This document shows positions 1 to 7,588 of a stretch of 51,233 nucleotides of DNA, piece after piece (the first letter of the stretch is position 1; the number at the start of each line of letters is the position of its first letter). Below the pieces are notes generated by a model. That model ran no database searches and was not told where the DNA came from. It saw only the letters and a list, made by a program, of their open reading frames with translations. The translations under genes were made by a program, and so were the position numbers. The stretch is from Ruminococcus sp. Lineage in GTDB: Bacteria; Bacillota; Clostridia; Oscillospirales; Acutalibacteraceae. Where the stretch lies: contig JAFLSK010000009.1 of assembly GCA_022510945.1 (NCBI GenBank), positions 1-51,233 of the forward strand, given 5' to 3'.

Positions 1-108
1 AACGGTGTCGCCCTGAGCAGCGTTAGATACAACCGTACCCGCAACAAAGCAGGACGTAAATATCAGAACGCTGAGCAAAAGCGAGAGTATTTTCTTCGTT
101 AACTTCAA
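1..108 (-). CDS. Secreted protein, N-terminal fragment (cut by window edge)
   Basis: Thirty-six codons are visible, running off the left edge. They start at a TTG (106-108) with an AGGAGG ribosome binding site at 119-124, ten bases upstream. The peptide begins with Lys residues, then a long Leu/Val/Ile-rich core, and small residues near Ser-Asn-Ala-Ala, which is a typical Sec signal peptide. The gene lies 50 bp downstream of the alpha-amylase on the same strand and may be co-transcribed with it. The mature protein is outside the window, so no function can be given. Confidence 0.7.
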   Translation of the reverse strand, partial: MKLTKKILSLLLSVLIFTSCFVAGTVVSNAAQGDTV

Positions 109-158
109 AACAAAAATTCCTCCTTTATATAGTTTATATAACCGCAAGAATTCTCGCG

Positions 159-2201
159 TTATTTTACTACCTTTACTTTAAAGGTTTTGGAGTAGTTTTT
201 GCACTTCACGGTAATTTTTGCCGTGCCCTTTTTGAGTCCTTTTACTACGCCCTTCTTAGAAACCTTAGCGATTTTCTTGTTGCTCGAGGAATAAGTTACC
301 TTACCGGAGGTATTCTTAGTGGTAATCTTTACGGTCTTTTTGACCTTAATCTTTGTTTTTGAGATTTTAACAGTCGGATTCTTTACAGTGATAGTAACCG
401 TCGCGGACTTCTTGTTGTTAGTGGCAGTTATTTTTACCGTACCCGCCTTTTTGGCAGTTACCTTACCTGTTGAGTTAACTGTTGCAACCGAGGTGTTGCT
501 TGATTTGAAGGTAGTAGTACCGACAGAGTTTTTGACGGTTGCTGTCACGGTAGTAGTACCGCCGACATAAATTTTAGTTTTAGCCGCTTTAGCAGAGATT
601 GTGGTGGCGGGAGCTTTCGGGGTAGTCGGATTAGTTGGGTTCTTAGGCTCCGTCGGCTCGATTGTTGTTGCGGGTTCTGTGGTTGTCGGTTCTGTAGTTG
701 CGGGCTCTGTAACCTCTGTTGTCTCGGTAGGCGCGGGCTCTTCATAGAGCGATGAATCGGTATTAGAGATAACAGCGACTGTGCCTGCTTTGAGCGTACC
801 TTTGAGAGTTCCGCCCTCAACAGTGAACTGTGCACCTGCGGCAGAATCTGTATAGGAACCGTCGAGCAAATCAACCGACTGCTTAACCTGAATATCGGTT
901 GTGCCGTTGTTAATCATAACAGCACCCTTGTCTGAACGAGTGATGATGAACGCTTGTTTGAGGGTGTTTAAGTTCTTCAATACGAACGGCTCGCCTGCTA
1001 AAGCGTTGTGGAATTTATTTACAGCGACAACCTCGGGGTGGAAGTAGTTTTCGTCGCCTGCGTTACCGATTTTGTTAGTACCCCAGCGCGCGGGGTCGTA
1101 AACATCTGTGTTATCAGTCGCCTCGCTGCCTTCGGGACGCGCAAAGAAGAGGCTTGTGGTGTCGCCTGTTGCGGCGATTAGCGCCCAGCCGCGACGGATA
1201 GCCGCGTTGTCAATCCAGAAGGAGGTCGAGGTGTTGACGTCGCCGCTGTTTGCATATGTATCGTGAGACTCTACCCATGTAACAAGCCTGTCGCCTGTTA
1301 CGTTATCAGAGCCGTACTGAGAAAGCGTGTTGGCGGTAGATGTTCCCTTTTGGAGAAACTCGCGGATTTTACCGCCGTAGGCAGACGCCGTTACATGCAT
1401 AATCTTGGCGTAATCAGCAAAGCGAGTCGCGTTATTCTCCGCTGTGGAGCCGCCCTGAAGAACCTCGCCGTACTGGAAAGCGGAACCGTTATCGAGTACG
1501 GTCGGCCAGAAGTCGCTGCCGAAAAATCCATTTTCATCCTCGTCGTCGGGAAGCTCGATGTGCTTCGCGGTATCATAGCGGAAGCCGTCAGCGCCGTCAG
1601 CTACTGCTCTCTTTAAGAAATCGAGAACCATATTCTGATAATTTACGTTATGCGTATTTACATCCGGAAGACCGTCGTAAAGCTGGGTCACGCGACGGCG
1701 GTTTACAACACTGCTCGTGTAGTTGTGATAAAGACCGCCCTCGATGTTCTTCAGCTCATCACAAACAGCGTTTCTTACTCCGGTTGTGTGGTTGGCTACA
1801 ACGTCAACGATTACCTTGATGCCGTATTTATGAGCTTCCTCACACATAGACTTAAACTCTTCTTCGGTTCCGAGCTGGTAGTTACCAATAGCAAAGCCTA
1901 TGGGCTGATACTGATAGTACCATTTTCCCTCGCCGTACAGCTCCATACCGCCGTTTTCGCCCTCGTAAATCGCGTTAATCGGCGAGGTCTGGATAGCGGC
2001 ATAGCCCGCCTCAGAAATAGCCTCAAGGTTAGCCTTGATGTTGTTGAAGTTCCAGCTCCAGCAATGCAGAATAAGACCTCTCTCGACCGCGTCGTCAGCG
2101 TCCGCGTTAGCGGATGAGGTGAATGTCATTGCTGAGAATACTCCCGCTGCCATAAGCACGGCTAAAAGCACGGAGAGTAAGCGAATGGATTTGTGTTTCA
2201 T
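159..2201 (-). CDS. Secreted alpha-amylase, GH13 (AmyE-like), with C-terminal Ig-like modules
   Basis: This 680-residue extracellular endo-alpha-1,4-glucanase should cleave starch. Residues 1-33 are a signal peptide. The catalytic (beta/alpha)8 domain shows the GH13 conserved regions: DVVANH (133-138), GFRYD with the nucleophile Asp210, acid/base Glu246 in FQYGEVLQ, and Asp314 in ESHD. The sequence closely recalls Bacillus subtilis AmyE (subfamily GH13_28). A Thr/Pro/Glu linker (about 485-530) is followed by two Ig-like, Big2-type modules (about 535-608 and 609-680), the second very Lys-rich. There is no LPXTG motif or dockerin. The start chosen is the ATG at 2199-2201, which has a nearby purine-rich RBS and opens the signal peptide; a 35-codon upstream extension was rejected. 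It is last but one in a long minus-strand run but has its own promoter. Confidence 0.93.
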   Translation of the reverse strand: MKHKSIRLLSVLLAVLMAAGVFSAMTFTSSANADADDAVERGLILHCWSWNFNNIKANLEAISEAGYAAIQTSPINAIYEGENGGMELYGEGKWYYQYQPIGFAIGNYQLGTEEEFKSMCEEAHKYGIKVIVDVVANHTTGVRNAVCDELKNIEGGLYHNYTSSVVNRRRVTQLYDGLPDVNTHNVNYQNMVLDFLKRAVADGADGFRYDTAKHIELPDDEDENGFFGSDFWPTVLDNGSAFQYGEVLQGGSTAENNATRFADYAKIMHVTASAYGGKIREFLQKGTSTANTLSQYGSDNVTGDRLVTWVESHDTYANSGDVNTSTSFWIDNAAIRRGWALIAATGDTTSLFFARPEGSEATDNTDVYDPARWGTNKIGNAGDENYFHPEVVAVNKFHNALAGEPFVLKNLNTLKQAFIITRSDKGAVMINNGTTDIQVKQSVDLLDGSYTDSAAGAQFTVEGGTLKGTLKAGTVAVISNTDSSLYEEPAPTETTEVTEPATTEPTTTEPATTIEPTEPKNPTNPTTPKAPATTISAKAAKTKIYVGGTTTVTATVKNSVGTTTFKSSNTSVATVNSTGKVTAKKAGTVKITATNNKKSATVTITVKNPTVKISKTKIKVKKTVKITTKNTSGKVTYSSSNKKIAKVSKKGVVKGLKKGTAKITVKCKNYSKTFKVKVVK

Positions 2202-2237
2202 AAATACCAGCCTTTCAATATTTATTTTATAATTTTT

Positions 2238-2267
2238 ATTGTACAAATTAGTGTCGATTGCTGTCAA
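2238..2267 (-). promoter_or_regulatory. Probable sigma-A promoter of the amylase gene
   Basis: On the minus strand a TTGACA (2262-2267) and a TACAAT (2238-2243) are 18 bp apart. They sit at the end of ruvX, 37 bp before the amylase start. This would let the amylase be expressed independently of the upstream housekeeping genes. Confidence 0.6.
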
Positions 2268-2661
2268 GATAATTCTGCAAAATAATCGTGGCAGCAACGG
2301 AGTCAACTACGTTCTTTCGTTTTTTACCGCGGGTGTTAGTGGCGTTTAGATAATTGTGGGCGGTTATGGTTGTGCCTCGTTCGTCCTGCATACGCACAAG
2401 GATTCCGGTTTTTTCCATAAGCTTGTGCGCAAACTCGCGCGCGTCTTTTGCGGAATCGCCCTCTGTACCGTCCATATTTTTAGGCAATCCGACAACGATA
2501 AGCTCCGCTTCTCGCGCAAGCGCGACGTTACTGACCTTATCAAGCAGAACGTCGGGGTTTTTCTCGCTAATCTGCGCAAGAGGAGACGCAAGCATTTCCA
2601 TTTTGTCGCAAATCGCAAGGCCTGTCCTCGCTTTGCCTAAATCCACAGCTAAAATAATCAT
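2248..2661 (-). CDS. ruvX: Pre-16S rRNA nuclease / Holliday junction resolvase-like YqgF
   Basis: This 137-residue RNase H-fold protein is of the YqgF/RuvX family, implicated in 16S rRNA 5' end maturation. It starts with the family signature LAVDLGKARTGLA, where the first acidic residue is Asp7. GLPKNMDGT and a C-terminal DSVAATIILQ helix carrying the second conserved Asp are also present. Length is normal for the family. It starts 24 bp after pyrD and is followed after 46 bp by the amylase. The cytoplasmic role is inferred from family knowledge. Confidence 0.92.
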   Translation of the reverse strand: MIILAVDLGKARTGLAICDKMEMLASPLAQISEKNPDVLLDKVSNVALAREAELIVVGLPKNMDGTEGDSAKDAREFAHKLMEKTGILVRMQDERGTTITAHNYLNATNTRGKKRKNVVDSVAATIILQNYLDSNRH

Positions 2662-2685
2662 ACTCTTCCCTATCTCCCTGAAAGT

Positions 2686-3597
2686 TTACCAGAGTTGCAC
2701 CTTGCCCGTAAGCTCTGTGACCGAGCTCAGGTTATTTTCGTCGAGGTAATTTCTTAGACCCTCATTGATTTTTACGGGCGCATACGGGTCGTTAAAAAGC
2801 ACTGTGCCGATTTGCAGAGCGGTAGCGCCTGCTAAAAGCATTTCGACAGCGTCCTGCCACTTTGAAATTCCTCCCATACCGATAATCGGGATTTTTACGG
2901 CGTTGTAGACCTGATTAACCATACGCACAGCAACCGGGAATACCGCAGCGCCGCTGAGTCCGCCCGTGTTGTTGCGGATAATCGGACGACGGGTGTTTAT
3001 ATCTATGCGCATACCTGTGAGGGTATTTATCATCGAAATAGCGTCAGCACCATAGTATTCGGCGGACTTGGCGATTGAGGCGATGTCGGTTACGTTCGGG
3101 CTGAGCTTGACCATAAGCGGCTTTTTACAGTGCTTTCTGACAGCGTCGGTAATTGCACCGACAGACTCGCAGCTTGTGCCGAACTGCACACCGCCGCTCT
3201 TGACGTTAGGACAGCTTATGTTCATCTCGACAAAATCTATATCAGTATCGGAAAGCTTCTCAGCCATAGCGCAGTAGTCCTCGGCGGTGTTTCCCGCAAT
3301 ATTGGCGATAACTACTGTGTTCTGCTCCTTAAGCCACTGCAGGTCCTTCTCGATAAAATGGTCAACACCGGGGTTCTGGAGACCTACTGCGTTGAGGATA
3401 CCGCTCTCTGTCTCCGCAATACGCGGAGAAGGATTGCCTGGGCGTGCGCTCAGGGTGATACCCTTGCTCGAAATTCCGCCGAAAACAGAAAGCGGATAAA
3501 ACTCGGAGAACTCTCTGCCGAAGCCAAAGGTGCCCGACGCCGCGATGAGCGGATTGTTAAACTCAACTCCGCATACATTCACCTTTAAATCAGACAT
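2686..3597 (-). CDS. pyrD: Dihydroorotate dehydrogenase B, catalytic subunit
   Basis: This 303-residue FMN flavoprotein oxidises dihydroorotate to orotate in pyrimidine synthesis. As class 1B it works with PyrK and passes electrons to NAD+. The FMN/substrate motif GGISSKG (40-46), NISCPNVKSGG with the class 1 catalytic Cys129, and the C-terminal GMGGI phosphate-binding loop are visible. The start chosen is ATG 3595-3597, matching the usual N-terminus (MSDLKVNVCG). A longer frame would read 33 codons into pyrK. The gene overlaps the end of pyrK by 8 bp, which suggests translational coupling. Confidence 0.95.
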   Translation of the reverse strand: MSDLKVNVCGVEFNNPLIAASGTFGFGREFSEFYPLSVFGGISSKGITLSARPGNPSPRIAETESGILNAVGLQNPGVDHFIEKDLQWLKEQNTVVIANIAGNTAEDYCAMAEKLSDTDIDFVEMNISCPNVKSGGVQFGTSCESVGAITDAVRKHCKKPLMVKLSPNVTDIASIAKSAEYYGADAISMINTLTGMRIDINTRRPIIRNNTGGLSGAAVFPVAVRMVNQVYNAVKIPIIGMGGISKWQDAVEMLLAGATALQIGTVLFNDPYAPVKINEGLRNYLDENNLSSVTELTGKVQLW

Positions 3598-4348
3598 CAA
3601 AGAACACCTCCTCAGCGTTGTAAACAGGGCCGTGACGGCACACCTGAGACATAAACTCCTCGCCGTCTTTAGGCTTAGTCTTACAAGCGCACACAAGGCA
3701 CGCGCCTATTCCGCAGCCCATACGCTCCTCGAGCGAAACCTGACACTCGACCTTGCCGCGGCAAACGCCGGCGACAGCCTTAAGCATCGGAGTCGGACCG
3801 CAAGCGCACACGACGTCAATATCGTCGAGGCGCTCTTTTAAAACATCTGTAACAAAGCCGTGCACTCCCGCACTGCCGTCGTCTGTGGTGAGAACCACTT
3901 CGGCACCGGCCGCCCTGAAATCGTCCTGTAATATAACCAAATCTTTATTTCGAAATCCCGTGATAACTAAAGGATTTTCCGTCTGCTTAGCTGAATAGAG
4001 AAGCGGTGGCACGCCTATTCCGCCGCCTACAAAGCAGTAACGCTTTCCCTCTTCTATCGTAAAACCGTGGCCGAGCGGCGCGAGGATTTCGACGGTATCG
4101 CCTGCTTTCATCTGAGACATAATCTCTGTGCCCTCGCCCTTCACCTGAAAGACAAATCGCAGAGTTGTGTCAGTAGCGTCACAAATTGAAATCGGTCGGC
4201 GCAGAGTTTTGCTTGGCACCTTGATATTCGCGAACTGACCGCACTGCGCAAGTCGGCAGAGCTCGTCGTTTTCGACTGTCCAGTCAAAGATACCGTCGGC
4301 AATCTGCTCGTTTTTGAGCAGCTTAAACGGTCTGGTATCGTACTTCAT
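3590..4348 (-). CDS. pyrK: Dihydroorotate dehydrogenase B, electron transfer subunit
   Basis: This 252-residue FAD and [2Fe-2S] protein connects PyrD to NAD+. The N-terminal half is a ferredoxin-reductase FAD barrel with RRPISICD, followed by a nucleotide-binding GGGIGVPPL loop. The C-terminus has the cluster ligands Cys212, Cys217, Cys220 and Cys237. The ATG at 4346-4348 is preferred because the AGGAG site at 4357-4361 lies 8 bp upstream. The alternative GTG at 4355-4357 overlaps that site. The gene begins 11 bp after the transglutaminase-like lipoprotein. No other pyrimidine genes are in the window. Confidence 0.94.
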   Translation of the reverse strand: MKYDTRPFKLLKNEQIADGIFDWTVENDELCRLAQCGQFANIKVPSKTLRRPISICDATDTTLRFVFQVKGEGTEIMSQMKAGDTVEILAPLGHGFTIEEGKRYCFVGGGIGVPPLLYSAKQTENPLVITGFRNKDLVILQDDFRAAGAEVVLTTDDGSAGVHGFVTDVLKERLDDIDVVCACGPTPMLKAVAGVCRGKVECQVSLEERMGCGIGACLVCACKTKPKDGEEFMSQVCRHGPVYNAEEVFFDV

Positions 4349-4359
4349 CGTTTTCACTC

Positions 4360-5676
4360 CTAATTATAATATAGTTCCACATTTATGGTGTTGAGAAAAT
4401 TCTTCTTGCAGACTACGCTGTAAGGACGCAGCACGTCCGAGCCGAGAATTTCGTTCGCCTTCTTTATGTAGTGCTGGAAGGTGTACAGCTCGTCGGAGAA
4501 AAGCTGGTCGTAGGTCGTGCGGTAATTCATAGTTTTCGGGTTAACGTAGATATTGAAGTAAGGATCTCGGTTTTCTGCCGCTTTAGCGAGATCCTCAGCG
4601 AGAGTGTTGTCGCTGATATCGTTGAGAATTGAACCCGTGTATTTATAATAATTGTACTTTGTTTTTGTGCATTTAGGCGTTTCGCAGTTGTAATTTATGC
4701 TGTTGCCGTCTTTATCCAAAAGCTTTTCTGTCGGGATATCGGGATAGTCGGGAGCAATCGCGTGGGTTTTCTGTATCTGTTTGGTGGTGAGGTTTAAGTA
4801 GTCGTACATACTGTACTCCTTAGAGTCGTCCCATGTTACGTCGGTATGGTACCAATCGCCGTCAAGCTCAACGACACTCCAGACGTGGTTAGTGTTTCCG
4901 TCGGTCTTATCTGAGCCCGAAACAGATGTGGAATTCACTCCCGCGTACGAAAGCAAAAGCGCGAACGCCTCGTTGTAGCCCTCGCAGACAGCCTTCTGCT
5001 CCACAAGACAGCCGTAGGCGTTGTAGTGGTTATTGCTGTTTTTGCTCTTCTTATACTTGCAATTTTTGATGATATAGTCGTGTATATATAGCTCGCGGTC
5101 GAACTCGTTCATATCGGGCTTTAAGCCTTTGAGTACAGAATTGACAACTGCATTGAGTTGTTTTTTACACTTTTTTTGGGTCTTTTTGTCGAAATATGAG
5201 CGCAGAGTAACCGTTAAGTTACGCTCGGAGTCGAGGACATATGTATAGCGCGAATCAAGCCAGAAAATGTCGGGGTTATCCTCGAACACTGACGAAATAA
5301 CGTTTAAAATCTGTCGCCTTTCGAGGTGAACATCCGAAAGCTTTATCGGCTCAATAATATAGCTTGCGTATCCGTCGTCCGTGGCGCGCTCATCGGTGAT
5401 TTCGTCGCAGCCTTTTACGATAGCGTTGTACAGATTGCGCTCCTCGTTTTGCCCGAGTCTGTCGTACCAATAGGTCATCTCTCGCTTTTCGTAATACGGA
5501 GAGAGCTTTATCGAATCAGCACGGACGGTTTTATCTATTTTTATAGAGTTTGAACTGTTTGTGTTGTGGTCACGCGTCTCGATCGTTTCGCCTGAGTTAA
5601 AGCTAAACGGGATTGAGCACGAGCTTAATAACAGCACAGCAGACATAATACTCGAGATTATAATTCTTTTATGCAA
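4360..5676 (-). CDS. Lipoprotein with transglutaminase-like domain
   Basis: This 438-residue protein is predicted to be anchored on the outer face of the membrane. It starts with a lipoprotein signal ending LLLSSC, with Cys20 as the lipidation site. The transglutaminase/protease-like core has a full Cys-His-Asp triad: Cys231 (AVCEGYNEAF), His264 (NHVWSVV) and Asp279 (HTDVTWDD). Such domains in Firmicutes surface proteins may act as peptidases or cross-linkers; the substrate is unknown. It lies 13 bp after tsaD and 11 bp before pyrK, an odd location for a surface enzyme, so co-transcription may reflect packing and not shared function. Confidence 0.82.
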   Translation of the reverse strand: MHKRIIISSIMSAVLLLSSCSIPFSFNSGETIETRDHNTNSSNSIKIDKTVRADSIKLSPYYEKREMTYWYDRLGQNEERNLYNAIVKGCDEITDERATDDGYASYIIEPIKLSDVHLERRQILNVISSVFEDNPDIFWLDSRYTYVLDSERNLTVTLRSYFDKKTQKKCKKQLNAVVNSVLKGLKPDMNEFDRELYIHDYIIKNCKYKKSKNSNNHYNAYGCLVEQKAVCEGYNEAFALLLSYAGVNSTSVSGSDKTDGNTNHVWSVVELDGDWYHTDVTWDDSKEYSMYDYLNLTTKQIQKTHAIAPDYPDIPTEKLLDKDGNSINYNCETPKCTKTKYNYYKYTGSILNDISDNTLAEDLAKAAENRDPYFNIYVNPKTMNYRTTYDQLFSDELYTFQHYIKKANEILGSDVLRPYSVVCKKNFLNTINVELYYN

Positions 5677-5689
5677 TTATGATACCTCT

Positions 5690-6700
5690 TTATCGGTAAT
5701 CTATCGGCAGGGTTGCAACAGCGTTGAGACTGAGGTCGGCAATATTCCCGTTCAGATATTCGTAATATCCCTGTGAGCCGACCATAGCGGCGTTGTCGGT
5801 ACAAACAGATTTGTCAGGTTTATAAAACTTTATGCCGTGCTTTTCGCTTTCCTCGGCAAAGCGCGTGCGCAGAAGCGAATTTGCGGAAACTCCGCCTGCT
5901 ATCACGAGAGTTTTGATGTCGAAATCCTCGCACGCTTTTATTGTATTGGAAACGAGCAACTCAACAACCGCGGAGCGGAAACTCGCGCATATGTCCGCCT
6001 TTGGAATTTCCTCGCCGCGCTGTTCCATATTATGTATGAGATTTATAACCGAGGTTTTAAGTCCTGAAAAGCTGAAATCATAGGGTGCGTCGTGCACAAC
6101 AGGGCGCGGAAACTTGAACGCCTTAGGGTCTCCGGACTCGGCGATTTTGTCCATTTCGATACCGCCGGGATAAGGCATATTCATCGTGCGGGCTGCCTTG
6201 TCAAACGCCTCGCCTGCCGCGTCGTCACGCGTTCTGCCGATAACCTTCATCTTAGTATAGTCCTCAACCATAACGATGTGGCTGTGACCGCCGCTTACAA
6301 CAAGGCACATAAAGGGCGGCTTTAATTCCTTATGAGAAATATAATTCGAGGCGATATGACTTCTCAGGTGGTGCGTGGGCACAAGAGGCTTGCCCGTAGC
6401 GAGCGACAGACCTTTTGCAAAGTTTACGCCGACAAGCAGAGCACCTATCAAACCGGGTGCGTGCGTTACGGCGATAGCCTCGATGTCGTCCATAGTGACA
6501 TCGGCATCATTAAGCGCCTGCTTAACAACGGGCACAATCGCCTCGGCGTGTCGGCGGGAGGCAATCTCGGGCACAACGCCGCCGTAGAGCTTATGCTCCT
6601 CGACCTGTGAGGCTATTACAGAGCTGAGGACGTTCCTACCGTCCTCGACTACGGCTGCGGCGGTCTCGTCGCAGGAGCTTTCTATTGATAATATTTTCAT
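5690..6700 (-). CDS. tsaD: tRNA N6-adenosine threonylcarbamoyltransferase
   Basis: This 336-residue Kae1/Gcp family protein transfers threonylcarbamoyl to A37 of ANN-decoding tRNAs. It begins with the signature LSIESSCDETAAAVVEDG. It carries the metal-binding His pair in the RRHAEAI region, SGGHSHIV, and the late GGVSANSLLR and DNAAMVG motifs. The size is standard. It sits 15 bp downstream of rimI, the usual arrangement. The partner genes tsaB and tsaE, often in the same operon, are not in this window. Confidence 0.96.
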   Translation of the reverse strand: MKILSIESSCDETAAAVVEDGRNVLSSVIASQVEEHKLYGGVVPEIASRRHAEAIVPVVKQALNDADVTMDDIEAIAVTHAPGLIGALLVGVNFAKGLSLATGKPLVPTHHLRSHIASNYISHKELKPPFMCLVVSGGHSHIVMVEDYTKMKVIGRTRDDAAGEAFDKAARTMNMPYPGGIEMDKIAESGDPKAFKFPRPVVHDAPYDFSFSGLKTSVINLIHNMEQRGEEIPKADICASFRSAVVELLVSNTIKACEDFDIKTLVIAGGVSANSLLRTRFAEESEKHGIKFYKPDKSVCTDNAAMVGSQGYYEYLNGNIADLSLNAVATLPIDYR

Positions 6701-6715
6701 AGTCGGTTTTCCTTT

Positions 6716-7144
6716 TTAAAAATTCAGGGTTAAGAGAAGCGCGTCTTCCGCGGGATTTCTGTAGTAGTTTTTTCGTGTGCCGACGTACTCAAAGCCAAGC
6801 TTTTCGTAAAGAGAGATTGCGGCAGTATTTGACGCACGCACCTCGAGGGTGAGGAATTTCAAATCGTTTTCGAAATGCTTTATCATATGTCGGACAAGAG
6901 CCTTTCCTACTCCCCTGCCACGAAACTTGGGTTTTACGGCGATGTTCATTATATATCCCTCGTCGAGGATAATCTCGGCGCTGATATAGCCGATAATCTT
7001 GCCGTCCTCGCGGTAAACGAAGAAATACGCGTCGGGGTTTTTGAAGCTTTCGCGCAGGCTCTGCTCGCTCCAAGGATGGGAAAAGCACTCGCGCTCGATT
7101 TCAGAAATCTCGGGAATTTCGTGTTCCTTCAATAAATCTATCAT
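6716..7144 (-). CDS. rimI: Ribosomal protein S18 alanine N-acetyltransferase-like GNAT
   Basis: This 142-residue GNAT acetyltransferase has the acetyl-CoA loop KPKFRGRGVGKAL, the RimI-typical EVRASNTAAISLYEKLGFE segment and the C-terminal YYRNPAEDALLL. These identify the RimI subfamily that acetylates the S18 N-terminus. It overlaps the upstream phosphatase gene by 4 bp (ATGA), implying translational coupling, and is followed by tsaD. The target assignment follows family knowledge. Confidence 0.92.
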   Translation of the reverse strand: MIDLLKEHEIPEISEIERECFSHPWSEQSLRESFKNPDAYFFVYREDGKIIGYISAEIILDEGYIMNIAVKPKFRGRGVGKALVRHMIKHFENDLKFLTLEVRASNTAAISLYEKLGFEYVGTRKNYYRNPAEDALLLTLNF

Positions 7145-7569
7145 AATTCTTTTAAAGAAGATTCGATTGCGTTGTAAATCTCATCCCGACAACGACGGTA
7201 GACGTCAATATCGCCGCCGTACGGGTCAGATATTCCTCCGTCCTCAGTGGCAAGGACGCTTACTTTGTACGGATTTGCGCCGAGGGAGATTAAAGCCGCC
7301 TTATGGTGGACGGACATTGTATAAATCGCGTCGAACTTGCTGAGATCGAGGCTTTGGACATCGGTCGCACGGTAGCGCGAAATATCTACGCCAATCTCGC
7401 GGCAAGCAGCGACAGCGTTCGCGGAAACAGGAGCGCCTGTCGTCGCGGAAAGTCCCGCGCTTTGAGCCATTATCGGGAGTCTTTGGTCGAAGGCGAGCTT
7501 TTCGCATATGCCCTGCGCCATAGGACTTCGGCAGGTGTTTCCTGTACATACAAATAAAATGTTTCTCAT
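7141..7569 (-). CDS. Low-molecular-weight protein-tyrosine (or arginine) phosphatase
   Basis: This 142-residue protein has the CX5R signature at residues 8-14 (CTGNTCR) right at the N-terminus and the general-acid Asp115 in SDPYGG near the C-terminus, both hallmarks of the LMW-PTP fold. In low-GC Gram-positives some members (YwlE type) are arginine phosphatases. The Thr after the first Gly (CTGNTCR) resembles that type, but the call is not certain. It lies 19 bp after polA and overlaps rimI by 4 bp. Confidence 0.88.
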   Translation of the reverse strand: MRNILFVCTGNTCRSPMAQGICEKLAFDQRLPIMAQSAGLSATTGAPVSANAVAACREIGVDISRYRATDVQSLDLSKFDAIYTMSVHHKAALISLGANPYKVSVLATEDGGISDPYGGDIDVYRRCRDEIYNAIESSLKEL

Positions 7570-7588
7570 TGGTATACCTTCTTTATAA

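Noticed and set aside
159..2306. Longer amylase start adding 35 codons
   Set aside because: The extra residues are not signal-like and overlap ruvX; the ATG at 2199-2201 opens a classic signal peptide.
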